Shown piece by piece: positions 44,088 to 52,253 of a DNA stretch of 64,000 bases. This DNA comes from Phaeobacter bryozoorum. GTDB lineage: Bacteria; Pseudomonadota; Alphaproteobacteria; Rhodobacterales; Rhodobacteraceae. The notes under the pieces were generated by a model that was not told where the DNA came from, did not search any database, and saw only the letters and a program-made list of their open reading frames with translations. The translations under genes and the position numbers were made by a program. The stretch lies in the NCBI RefSeq assembly GCF_041893525.1, contig NZ_CP169070.1; one strand, 5' to 3'. How positions within the stretch are numbered: position 1 is the stretch's first letter; the number at the start of each line of letters is the position of its first letter.

Positions 44088-45545
44088 TCAGGCCAGCACG
44101 CGGATATAGCCCGCCAGCCCGGTTTTCTGATGTTCGATCACATGGCAGTGAAACGCCCAGTCGCCGGGATTGTCGGCCACCAGTGCCACCTCGATGATTT
44201 CATCCTTCAGCAGCAGCGCGGTATCGGTCCAGTTGGACGGCAGGCTGCGCCGGTTCGACCGCAGCGGGCGGAACACCAGACCGTGCAGGTGGATCGGATG
44301 GGCGTTGGGGCTTTCATTGCGCAGCCGCAGGATCACGCTTTCGCCGCGGTTGAGCACCAGCAGCGGGGCGGCGCCGGGGGTGTCGGGATCGGCAGCGTCA
44401 CCGGGCCAGGGTTTGCGGTTGATCGACCAGAAGCTATAGCCCAGCGAGCCGCAATAACCGTTCTCCTGCGCGCCGCCTTCGGGCGTCCAGCCAAAAACCA
44501 GATCCTCGGTGCGCGCTTTGGTCAGATCCGGCTCAGGCACGTCATTGGCGGGCAGCGGCGACAGCTCGGCCAGATCGCGGCCAAGGCTGGGACCGGTGGC
44601 GCGGATCCGGGCCAGACGGCGGGGTCCGCCGGGAAAGTCGGTCATCACATCGACATAGGCGCCTTCGATGCGGGGCATCTGCACCGCGATATCCAGACGT
44701 TGGCCGGGTGACAGCAGGGCAGGGGCCTTATCGGTGGGCCAGTCGATGGCCTCGCGCAGCGGGTGACCATCGGCGGCAATCACCTGACCGGAGGCACCCA
44801 GCACAAAGGGTTTGTAGATCCGCGTGGTATCGGTGGCCGCAAGCCGCAGCCGCGCCAGCCCGCCGGTGGGGGCCTCATAGGTCGGGTCGCTGTCCCAATT
44901 GGCGGTTATGATGGTGCCAAAGGTGCCCGCCCGCGCCGCCCCGCGCGCAGTCCACAGCTTCAGCCATTCGCCATTGGGGCGCAGTCGGAAATCGCGCAGG
45001 TTCAGGGCAATATCGGCGTCAAATCCGGGGTCTTCGGCCTCTTCCACCACCAGCACGCCGGTCAGCCCCATGGCCATCTGGTTCATCGTCATGCAATGCG
45101 GGTGATACCAATAGGTGCCGGCATCCATCGGGGTGAAGTGGTAGTCGAAACTCTCCCCCTCGCCGATGGGGAACTGCGTCAGATAGGGCACCCCGTCCAT
45201 GGCATTGTCCAGCCGGATGCCGTGCCAGTGCATTGCCGTGTAATCGGGCAGGGCATTGGTGACCCGCGCGGCAAAGGGCTGACCCTGTTTAATGCGGATG
45301 ACCGGCGGCGGCCCGTCAGGGCGGGTCGAGATCAGGTCATCAGTGGGCTGATCGGCGATGGTATAGCGGGCGCGCTGGATGTGGATCGGCAGAGGCACCG
45401 CCGTGGGTTGGGCGCTGGCCCGCGCCCTGGCCGGGGTGGTGAGCTGTGCGCCCGCCAGCCCCAGTGGCGCCAGCATCCCGGCGGCCCCTGTCAATTGCAG
45501 CGCGCGGCGGCGGCTCAGGCGGGGCGAAGGTCTGTCTGCGGTCAT
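44088..45545 (-). CDS. Multicopper oxidase (Tat-exported)
   Basis: This periplasmic copper oxidase may act in copper tolerance, manganese or phenol oxidation, or as a laccase-like enzyme. The 485-residue precursor has a twin-arginine signal (SRRRALQLTGAAGMLAPLGL). The copper-binding motifs are all present: HWHG near residue 107, YWYHPHC near 149, HPIHLHG near 417 and HCHVIEHQ near 470, with the type 1 copper Cys in the last. The gene stands alone, leftward, after an oxidative-stress regulator of the same direction. The substrate cannot be read from the sequence. Confidence 0.92.
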   Translation of the reverse strand: MTADRPSPRLSRRRALQLTGAAGMLAPLGLAGAQLTTPARARASAQPTAVPLPIHIQRARYTIADQPTDDLISTRPDGPPPVIRIKQGQPFAARVTNALPDYTAMHWHGIRLDNAMDGVPYLTQFPIGEGESFDYHFTPMDAGTYWYHPHCMTMNQMAMGLTGVLVVEEAEDPGFDADIALNLRDFRLRPNGEWLKLWTARGAARAGTFGTIITANWDSDPTYEAPTGGLARLRLAATDTTRIYKPFVLGASGQVIAADGHPLREAIDWPTDKAPALLSPGQRLDIAVQMPRIEGAYVDVMTDFPGGPRRLARIRATGPSLGRDLAELSPLPANDVPEPDLTKARTEDLVFGWTPEGGAQENGYCGSLGYSFWSINRKPWPGDAADPDTPGAAPLLVLNRGESVILRLRNESPNAHPIHLHGLVFRPLRSNRRSLPSNWTDTALLLKDEIIEVALVADNPGDWAFHCHVIEHQKTGLAGYIRVLA

Positions 45546-45642
45546 GGTTCTACCGGTTGCGGGAGAGGCTGCGGGCAGGCTAGCGGGTTTGGCTGGCGGG
45601 TGTAAGATCCGGCGACAGGGCTGCGGCGGAATTACCCGCCCT

Positions 45643-46578
45643 CTATGTGCCGGTCAGCGAGCCGCGGGCCTGCCGCAGGACGGTGCCGATCTTGCGGAAC
45701 AGATCGGCGCGCACGCTGGTTGGCCGCCAGCCGAGGGTCACCCGGCGCGGGCAGGCATCGGCAAGCGGCGTCATCACCACATCCTGTCCCGCCGCAACCC
45801 CGGCATCGACCGCGAGATCGGGCAGCAGGGTGATCCCCAGCCCCTCGCTCACCATGGAGATCAGGGTGGAGAGCGAGGTGGCGGCAAAACTGTCGTCGCG
45901 CTGGATATCGCGATCGGGAAAGGCGCTGAGCGCGTGATGATGCAGACAATGGCCCTGTTCGAGCAACAGCAGCTGTCGCCCGTCCAGATCGGCCCCGCGA
46001 AGGGCGGTGTCGGCCCCGGCGCTGAGGTCAGAGGCGGGCGGCGGCGCGGCAAGGTGATAGCCGTCGTCGAACAGATGCAGGGTTTCCAGCCCGGAGGCGG
46101 CATAGGGTTCGGCATAGATCACCAGATCCAGCCGCCCGCTGTGGACGCCTTCCAGCAGCTGGCCGGTCAGTTCCTCGCGCAGGTAGAGTTGCAGATCGGG
46201 AAAGCTGGATTTCAGCGCAGGCATGGCGCGGGGGATCAGGAAGGGACCGATGGTGGGGATTGCGCCCATCCGCAGGGTGCCGCCTTCGGGTCGGGCCTGA
46301 GCGGCGGCAAGCTCCTCGATCTCGCGGCTGTCCTGCAACAGCTTGCGGGCGCGTTCGGCAATCTGGGCGCCGACCGGGGTGAGGATGACCGAGCGTTTGG
46401 TGCGCTCTGCCAGGGTGACGCCGAGCCGCTCTTCCAGCTCCCGCAGGCCGACGCTGAGCGTCGGCTGGCTGACAAAGCATCTGGCGGCGGCGCGGGAAAA
46501 GTTCAGCTCATCCGCAACCGCCACAAGGAAGCGCAGCTGTCGCAGGGTGAGGCTGGTGTTATAGGGGGCGTCTATCAT
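45643..46578 (-). CDS. oxyR: OxyR-type LysR family peroxide regulator (resolving cysteine absent)
   Basis: This LysR-type activator has 311 residues. The helix-turn-helix is LNFSRAAARCFVSQPTLSVG near residues 25-45. The peroxidatic motif QGHCLHHHALSAF has Cys211, but the position nine residues later, where OxyR has its resolving cysteine, is Phe220 (TTT instead of a Cys codon). It is divergent from katG with a dyad operator between, so function as the katG regulator is likely. How it would respond to peroxide without the second cysteine is open. Confidence 0.88.
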   Translation of the reverse strand: MIDAPYNTSLTLRQLRFLVAVADELNFSRAAARCFVSQPTLSVGLRELEERLGVTLAERTKRSVILTPVGAQIAERARKLLQDSREIEELAAAQARPEGGTLRMGAIPTIGPFLIPRAMPALKSSFPDLQLYLREELTGQLLEGVHSGRLDLVIYAEPYAASGLETLHLFDDGYHLAAPPPASDLSAGADTALRGADLDGRQLLLLEQGHCLHHHALSAFPDRDIQRDDSFAATSLSTLISMVSEGLGITLLPDLAVDAGVAAGQDVVMTPLADACPRRVTLGWRPTSVRADLFRKIGTVLRQARGSLTGT

Positions 46579-46707
46579 CTTGCGTTTTTTAATCCGGTTT
46601 TACGCAGGCAGGCAAGCTGTGCCGATCAGGTTCTCGCCCCGACTCAGGTGGCATGTGCTAGGGTGGGCGACAGCAGGGGACGGAGAATTTCTGATAGCTA
46701 TTTCCTA

Positions 46708-46738
46708 TATAAGAAATCCTAATTTATCATTTCTTATA
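46708..46738. promoter_or_regulatory. Putative OxyR operator in the oxyR-katG intergenic region
   Basis: TATAAGAAAT (46708-46717) and ATTTCTTATA (46729-46738) are a perfect 10-bp inverted repeat with an 11-bp spacer in an AT-rich island. Arm centres are 21 bp apart (two turns), as expected for a tetrameric LysR protein. It lies about 100 bases before katG and 130 before oxyR. Confidence 0.65.
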
Positions 46739-46839
46739 ATCACGATCCACTGCTAGCCTTTGCCCGGAGAGGCCCGGTCCCGGCGTATTGTCAGGGAGGA
46801 ATGCCGGCGCGTCATGACCCAAGACCCAGGAGAGACAAC

Positions 46840-49008
46840 ATGCAGCAAGGTGACGGAAACACAGGCGGAAAATGCCCGGTTCTGCACGGAAGCAACACCA
46901 ACACCAGCGCCGGTGTGGCAGATTGGTGGCCCAATGCGCTGAACCTCGACATCCTGCACCAGCACGACCGCAAGACCGACCCGATGCCCGAGGGGTTCGA
47001 CTACCGCGAGGCGGTGAAATCCCTGGATGTTGAGGCGCTGAAGGCGGATCTGACGGCGCTGATGACCGACAGCCAGAGCTGGTGGCCCGCCGATTGGGGC
47101 ACCTATGCGGGTCTGATGGTGCGGATGGCCTGGCATTCGGCGGGCACCTACCGCGCGGCGGATGGCCGGGGTGGGGCGACCACCGGCAACCAGCGCTTTG
47201 CACCGCTGAACTCCTGGCCGGACAATGTCAATCTGGACAAGGCGCGCCGTCTGCTGTGGCCGATCAAACAGAAATACGGCAACAGCCTGTCCTGGGCCGA
47301 TCTGATCGCACTGGCGGGCAATATTGCTTATGAGTCCGTTGGCTTGCCGACCTATGGTTTCTCCTTTGGCCGCGAGGATATCTGGTCGCCGGAGAAAGAC
47401 GTCTACTGGGGCGCGGAAAAGGAATGGCTGGCCGCAGGGCGCTATGAGGATGGCGCGGATCGTGACTCGCTTGCCAATCCGCTGGCGGCCGTACAGATGG
47501 GCCTGATCTATGTGAACCCCGAAGGTGTCGGCGGCGAACCGGATCCGCTGCGCACGGCGCAGGATGTGCGGATCACCTTTGAACGCATGGCGATGAACGA
47601 CGAGGAAACCGTGGCGCTGACCGCAGGGGGCCACACCATCGGCAAGGCGCATGGCAATGGCCGCGCCGATGCGATTGGCAATGATCCCGAAGGCGGCAGC
47701 CTGATCGAACAGGGTCTGGGCTGGAGCAACAGCAACGGCACCGGCCATGGGCGCGACACCATGTCCAGCGGCATCGAAGGCGCCTGGACCACCAATCCGA
47801 CCAAATGGGACAACGGCTATTTCTACCTGCTGTTCACCTACGACTGGGAGCTGAAGAAAAGCCCGGCAGGCGCCTGGCAGTGGGAGCCGGTCAACATCAA
47901 GGAAGAGGACAAGCCGGTGGATGTGGAGGATCCCTCGATCCGTCACAACCCGATCATGACCGATGCGGATATGGCGATGATCAAGGACCCGGAATACCGC
48001 AAGATCTCCGAACGGTTCTACAAGGATCCGGCCTATTTCGCGGATGTCTTTGCCCGCGCCTGGTTCAAGCTGCTGCACCGCGATATGGGGCCGCGCAACC
48101 GGTATATCGGCCCGGAGGCGCCGCAGGAGGATCTGATCTGGCAGGACAATATCCCCGCAGGCAGCACCGGCTATGATGTGGCCGCGACCAGGCAGCTGCT
48201 GCGCGATTGCGGCCTGTCGCAGGCCGATATGATCGCCACCGCCTGGGACAGCGCGCGGACCTTCCGTGGATCTGACCTGCGCGGTGGGGCCAATGGCGCC
48301 CGGATCCGTCTGGCGCCGCAGAAGGACTGGGTTGGCAATGAGCCGGAGCGTCTGGGTCGCGTGCTGGAAACCTATGAAGGGATTGCCGAAAAGAGCGGCG
48401 CGAGCCTTGCCGATGTGATCGTTCTGGGGGGAGCTGTGGCGATTGAGGCCGCCGCCGAGGCTGCCGGTTTCGCCACCGAGGTGCCCTTTGCCCCCGGTCG
48501 TGGCGATGCCAGCGCCGAGCAGACCGATGTTGCCTCTTTTGCGGTGCTGGAGCCGGTTCACGATGCTTTCCGCAACTGGTTGCAGGGCGATTTCGCCGCC
48601 TCGGCGGTGGAGATGATGCTGGATCGGGCCCATCTGATGGGGCTGACCGCCAAGGAAATGACGGTTCTGATCGGCGGCCTGCGGGTGCTGGGGGTCAACC
48701 ATGGCGGCCGCAAGCATGGGGTCTTTACCGACCGCGAAGGCGTGCTGAGCACCGATTTCTTCGTCAATCTGCTGGACATGGGCAATGTCTGGCGCGCGGC
48801 GGGCGATGAGGTCTATGAGGTCGCGGATCGCCAGAGCGGCGATGTGAAATGGACCGCCACCAATGTGGATCTGGTGTTCGGCTCCAATTCCATCCTGCGC
48901 GCCTATGCCGAGGTCTATGCCCAGGATGACAACCGCGACAAATTCGTCAGAGATTTCGTCGCAGCCTGGACCAAGGTGATGAACGCCGACCGGTTCGATC
49001 TGCACTGA
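46840..49008 (+). CDS. katG: Catalase-peroxidase
   Basis: This bifunctional haem enzyme destroys hydrogen peroxide. The product has 722 residues with two peroxidase-like halves. The catalytic distal set is RMAWHSAGTYR (Arg95, Trp98, His99). The proximal haem ligand is in LTAGGHTIGKAHG, and GLIYVNPEGVGG holds the tyrosine of the Met-Tyr-Trp adduct. The second half includes IATAWDSARTFRGSDLRGGANGARIRLAPQ-type sequence. ATG 46840 has AGGAGA just upstream; the open frame from 46801 is longer but unsupported. It is divergent from oxyR. Confidence 0.97.
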   Translation: MQQGDGNTGGKCPVLHGSNTNTSAGVADWWPNALNLDILHQHDRKTDPMPEGFDYREAVKSLDVEALKADLTALMTDSQSWWPADWGTYAGLMVRMAWHSAGTYRAADGRGGATTGNQRFAPLNSWPDNVNLDKARRLLWPIKQKYGNSLSWADLIALAGNIAYESVGLPTYGFSFGREDIWSPEKDVYWGAEKEWLAAGRYEDGADRDSLANPLAAVQMGLIYVNPEGVGGEPDPLRTAQDVRITFERMAMNDEETVALTAGGHTIGKAHGNGRADAIGNDPEGGSLIEQGLGWSNSNGTGHGRDTMSSGIEGAWTTNPTKWDNGYFYLLFTYDWELKKSPAGAWQWEPVNIKEEDKPVDVEDPSIRHNPIMTDADMAMIKDPEYRKISERFYKDPAYFADVFARAWFKLLHRDMGPRNRYIGPEAPQEDLIWQDNIPAGSTGYDVAATRQLLRDCGLSQADMIATAWDSARTFRGSDLRGGANGARIRLAPQKDWVGNEPERLGRVLETYEGIAEKSGASLADVIVLGGAVAIEAAAEAAGFATEVPFAPGRGDASAEQTDVASFAVLEPVHDAFRNWLQGDFAASAVEMMLDRAHLMGLTAKEMTVLIGGLRVLGVNHGGRKHGVFTDREGVLSTDFFVNLLDMGNVWRAAGDEVYEVADRQSGDVKWTATNVDLVFGSNSILRAYAEVYAQDDNRDKFVRDFVAAWTKVMNADRFDLH

Positions 49009-49036
49009 CCCCATCCGATTTCACGGATGATGAGCT

Positions 49037-49075
49037 AAACGACCCCGTCCGGCAGCTGATGCCGGGGGGGGGTTT
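49037..49075. terminator. Hairpin between katG and nsrR-like gene
   Basis: CCGGC (49049-49053) pairs with GCCGG (49061-49065), extended outward by AAAC..CCCC against GGGG..TTT. It lies between convergent stops and probably acts in both directions. Confidence 0.5.
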
Positions 49076-49081
49076 CATGGC

Positions 49082-49531
49082 TCAGGTCGGGGTGGAGCCG
49101 GCAGCGCCGCCTTCGGTTGCCAGCAGCGGTGCAAGCACCGGGGCAGGGGCCTCGATCAGATCGCTGAGACGGTATTTCATTAGCACCTCGGCAAAGGCCT
49201 GTGCTGCCTCGCAGAGCACCCCTTTGAGGCGGCAGTTGCCGACCAGCAGGCAGCTGCTGCAATCGACGATCTCCATCGGTTCGCCCATCGCCTGCACCAC
49301 ATCGCCGAGGCGAATCGCTGCCGGATCCATGTTCATCTGCACCCCGCCCGACCGGCCCCGGATGCTGCGGATATAGCCGTGGCGGACCAGCTCGCTGATG
49401 ATCTTCATCACGGAACTGACCGGCAGCTGGTGCATGCGGCTCAATGTCTCAATCTCGAACATCTGCTCGGGCAGGCTGCCCAGCAAAATAAGGAGCCTCA
49501 GCGCGTAGTCGGTTTTCAGCTTCAGCTTCAT
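49082..49531 (-). CDS. nsrR: Rrf2 family nitric-oxide-responsive repressor (NsrR-like)
   Basis: This iron-sulfur cluster repressor has 149 residues. The N-terminal winged helix is KLKTDYALRLLILLGSLPEQ with a recognition helix in LPVSSVMKIISELVRHGY. Cysteines at 91, 94 and 100 (VDCSSCLLVGNCRLKG), plus Cys107, are the likely cluster ligands. It is divergent from hmp and two matched dyads lie between, which fits NsrR control of nitric oxide detoxification. ATG 49531 has GGAG seven bases upstream; the longer frame to 49573 would run through the operator region. Confidence 0.87.
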   Translation of the reverse strand: MKLKLKTDYALRLLILLGSLPEQMFEIETLSRMHQLPVSSVMKIISELVRHGYIRSIRGRSGGVQMNMDPAAIRLGDVVQAMGEPMEIVDCSSCLLVGNCRLKGVLCEAAQAFAEVLMKYRLSDLIEAPAPVLAPLLATEGGAAGSTPT

Positions 49532-49565
49532 TGCGGGCTCCGGGTGGCGGCATCTGCGGTGTTTA

Positions 49566-49586
49566 ATATTCATTTCGGTTGAATGT
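49566..49586. promoter_or_regulatory. Putative NsrR operator 1
   Basis: ATATTCA-N7-TGAATGT dyad just upstream of the nsrR-like gene. It has the same pattern as the second site at 49604-49624, with one arm differing by one base. Confidence 0.7.
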
Positions 49587-49603
49587 TTGTATAGCGGAAA
49601 TAT

Positions 49604-49624
49604 ACATTCAGCTGAAATGAATGT
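49604..49624. promoter_or_regulatory. Putative NsrR operator 2
   Basis: ACATTCA-N7-TGAATGT is a perfect dyad 57 bases before hmp. The 7-bp arms and 7-bp spacer match the general shape of known NsrR sites (ATGCAT-type arms). Centres of the two sites are 38 bp apart. Confidence 0.72.
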
Positions 49625-49681
49625 TTTACCACGGCCACCCGGATATCCCGGTTCCGGCCAAAGCAGAGAAGGACCAGACCC

Positions 49682-50872
49682 ATGGCACAGCCCCTGTCAG
49701 AGCAGACCAAGGCGATTGTGACCGCAACCGTTCCCGCGCTGGAGGCCCATGGTGGCGCCATCGTTGCGCAGATGTATGAGCGCCTGTTGGCGGATGCGGA
49801 AATCCGCGCCCTGTTCAACCAGTCACATCAGCAGAACGGGTCCAGCCAGCACGCGGCGCTGGCCAATGCGATCCTGGGCTACGCCCGCAATATCGACAAT
49901 CTGGGCGCGCTGAGCGGCGTGGTGGAGCGGATCGTCAACAAACATGTCAGCCTGCAGATCAAGCCCGCGCATTACGCCCATGTGGCGACCGCGCTGCTGG
50001 GGGCGATCGAGGCGGTGCTGGGCGATGCGGCAACGCCGGAGGTGCTGGACGCCTGGGGGGCCGCCTATTGGTTCCTTGCCGATCTGCTGATCGCGGCGGA
50101 AAGCAGGATGTATGAGGAGATTGCCGCAGCGGAGGGCGGCTGGGAGGGCTGGCGCGATTTTGCCATCACCGGGATCCTGCGCGAGAGCGCTTCGGTCAAA
50201 TCCTTTGTCCTGCGGCCGGTGGATGGCGGTGCGGTGCTGCGGCACAAGCCGGGGCAATATCTGTCCTTTGATTTCGATAGCCCCGAGACCGGCAAGGCGC
50301 GGCGGAACTATTCGATCTCCTGCGCGCCGAACGGGGAATACTACCGGATCTCGGTCAAGCAGGAGCCGGGTGGCGTGATCAGCGGCTGGCTGCATGAGGT
50401 CGCGGCGGAGGGCACCATCCTGCGCGTGGCGGCCCCGGCGGGGGATTTCTATCTGAAGGATCAGGCGGAGGCGGAGGTGGTGCTGCTGTCGGCCGGTGTC
50501 GGGCTGACGCCTATGGTCGCCATGCTGGAGAGCCTGGCCGCGAATGATCGCAGCGCCACCTATCTGCACGCGGCGGTCGATGGCGATAATCTGGCGATGG
50601 AGGGGCTGAGCAAATCGTTGGCGAAACGCAGTGTGATCTTCCTCGAAACGCCGAGCGAGGCTGACCGCGCCGCCGCGCGTTATGATGTGGAAGGGCGGAT
50701 CACCCCGGACTGGCTGGCGGCGAATACCAATACCGCCGTTTCGGACTATTACATCTGTGGGCCAAAGGGATTCATGGCGATGGCCATCGCGGGTCTGCGG
50801 GCGGCGAATGTCGATATGGAGCGGATCCATTATGAGTTCTTTGGTCCGGCGGAAGATCTGGGTGTCGCCTGA
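49682..50872 (+). CDS. hmp: Flavohaemoglobin, nitric oxide dioxygenase
   Basis: Hmp turns nitric oxide into nitrate using oxygen and NAD(P)H. The 396-residue protein has a globin domain (residues 1-140, with proximal-side region VNKHVSLQIKPAHYAHVATALL), an FAD domain (about 150-255, RRNYSISCAPNGEYYRISVK) and an NAD domain (VVLLSAGVGLTPMVAMLESL and YYICGPKGFMAMAIAGL). Length and order are normal for the family. AGAAGGA precedes the ATG. It is divergent from the nsrR-like gene and ends at a strong terminator. Confidence 0.96.
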   Translation: MAQPLSEQTKAIVTATVPALEAHGGAIVAQMYERLLADAEIRALFNQSHQQNGSSQHAALANAILGYARNIDNLGALSGVVERIVNKHVSLQIKPAHYAHVATALLGAIEAVLGDAATPEVLDAWGAAYWFLADLLIAAESRMYEEIAAAEGGWEGWRDFAITGILRESASVKSFVLRPVDGGAVLRHKPGQYLSFDFDSPETGKARRNYSISCAPNGEYYRISVKQEPGGVISGWLHEVAAEGTILRVAAPAGDFYLKDQAEAEVVLLSAGVGLTPMVAMLESLAANDRSATYLHAAVDGDNLAMEGLSKSLAKRSVIFLETPSEADRAAARYDVEGRITPDWLAANTNTAVSDYYICGPKGFMAMAIAGLRAANVDMERIHYEFFGPAEDLGVA

Positions 50873-50917
50873 CACCTGACGCCCGACATCTGAGGGCTTG
50901 ACCGGACCCATGCTGTG

Positions 50918-50951
50918 ATATGGCCGCGACGTTGAGCTGTCGCGGCCATAT
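50918..50951. terminator. Bidirectional terminator after hmp
   Basis: A perfect 13-bp inverted repeat, ATATGGCCGCGAC (50918-50930) with GTCGCGGCCATAT (50939-50951), has an 8-nt loop. It lies between the convergent hmp and universal stress genes. Confidence 0.8.
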
Positions 50952-50980
50952 TGCGTGATGCCTGTCGCGTGATGCCCCTG

Positions 50981-51826
50981 TTAATGGGCGAGGAAGATCG
51001 GCAGCTCTGTCTGCTGGAGCATCGTGCGCGTGGTGCCGCCGAACATCGCCTGACGCATACGAGAGTGGCCATAAGCCCCCATCACCACCAGATCGGCGCC
51101 GATTTCGCGCGCCCGCGACTGGATGCTGGTGCCGATTTCCTGCCCGTTGCTGGCAAATTGCGACAGGGTGACGGCGCAGCCATGGTGGCTGAGCCAGGCG
51201 GCGATATCGGTGCCGGGATCCTCGCCATCGCGGCCATGGGACAGATCGGAGTCGATGCAGCCGATGATCACCTCGCTGGCCTTGCGCAGATAGGGCAGGG
51301 CGGCATGGGCGGCGCGCGCCGCTGACAGGCTGCTGTCCCAGGCGAGGAAAATGCGGTCGCGGTGGGCAAAGGGGCTGCCGTTCAGCATCAGCGGCACCGG
51401 GGACTGGAACAGGATGCCATAGGTGGCTTCGCGGAACACGGGATCCGGGTCGGTCAGATCGTCGGCGATCTGGGCAATGTCGCAGGTCAGCGCCCGCCGT
51501 GCGGCGACCAGACCGATATCATTGCCCGACCAGACCGCGAACTGCACGTCGCCGGGGCAGTTGCTGCGGGCCAGCAGCGTCTCGATGTCGTCGACACGTT
51601 TCTTGGCGGCGGCCTTGTTCTGCCGCAGGCGTTCCAACGGACCGTCCGAGGCAACCAGGGCGGCGTAACCGGAGTGGCCAAAGGCGAAACTGGGCGGACC
51701 GGGCAGCGCCTCCAGCAACAGGCAGGCGAGATGCGCCTCCTGTTCGGCGGCGGCCTCGGCGGCGGCGGTGATGGTCTCGTCGCGGGTGTCTTTGCTGAGG
51801 ATGAAGAGGGATGTTCTGCGTTGCAT
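50981..51826 (-). CDS. Universal stress protein (UspA family, tandem domain)
   Basis: The 281-residue cytoplasmic protein is about twice the length of a single Usp domain. The C-terminal half has the ATP-binding pattern MGAYGHSRMRQAMFGGTTR (G-x2-G-x9-G-G/T). The N-terminal half lacks a clear copy and is likely degenerate. An FNR-like box sits about 80 bases upstream, suggesting induction at low oxygen. Neighbouring nsrR-hmp and katG fit a stress block. Confidence 0.87.
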   Translation of the reverse strand: MQRRTSLFILSKDTRDETITAAAEAAAEQEAHLACLLLEALPGPPSFAFGHSGYAALVASDGPLERLRQNKAAAKKRVDDIETLLARSNCPGDVQFAVWSGNDIGLVAARRALTCDIAQIADDLTDPDPVFREATYGILFQSPVPLMLNGSPFAHRDRIFLAWDSSLSAARAAHAALPYLRKASEVIIGCIDSDLSHGRDGEDPGTDIAAWLSHHGCAVTLSQFASNGQEIGTSIQSRAREIGADLVVMGAYGHSRMRQAMFGGTTRTMLQQTELPIFLAH

Positions 51827-51903
51827 GGCGTGCCTCCTGACGGGATGCGGCGGGCGGATCTGCCCGCGGCTGACGTCATTAGATCATCTGTGACAGCGGC
51901 CGC

Positions 51904-51917
51904 CATGATCCTGATCA
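51904..51917 (-). promoter_or_regulatory. FNR-like box upstream of the universal stress gene
   Basis: Read leftward this is TTGAT-CAGG-ATCAT, one base from the TTGAT-N4-ATCAA consensus for FNR/FnrL-type regulators. It lies 78-91 bases before the start of the usp gene. Confidence 0.55.
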
Positions 51918-52149
51918 AGCCTCGGCCGGTTGTCGCGACCGGGAGCAATGAGGCACAGCACGGGCGCGCGACCTGCCGGGGCTGACAGGCGATTTTGCAG
52001 CTGCGGCATCACGTCCGATTGCCGCAGTATACGATGGGATGCCGTCATGGGTTTGGACGGCGCGGCCATGTATTTCCAAAGAAATCACGGCAGGACAAAG
52101 GCGGAAAATCGCTCACCTTAACGTTGTGTAAGTTTCATAAAACTGCCGC

Positions 52150-52177
52150 TTGACGGATACAAAACATGCTGTAAGTT
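52150..52177 (+). promoter_or_regulatory. Candidate promoter of the ATP-grasp/aldolase cluster
   Basis: TTGACG (52150-52155) and TAAGTT (52172-52177) are 16 bases apart in an AT-rich stretch, about 75 bases before the first gene. It is judged by eye only. Confidence 0.4.
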
Positions 52178-52253
52178 GCGTGCAAACACGTAAAAGGCGA
52201 AGAAAATTCTGCGCCGAAACCTGTTGAAACTTTGTCGAAGGTCCCGCCGTGTC

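Larger units (their letters stand above)
51827..52253. other. Divergent intergenic region between usp and the ATP-grasp cluster
   Basis: No gene is supported in these 427 bases. The left part has the FNR-like box. The right part, from about 52080, is AT-rich and holds a promoter-like pair for the rightward cluster (TTGACG at 52150-52155 and TAAGTT at 52172-52177, 16 apart). Confidence 0.5.
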
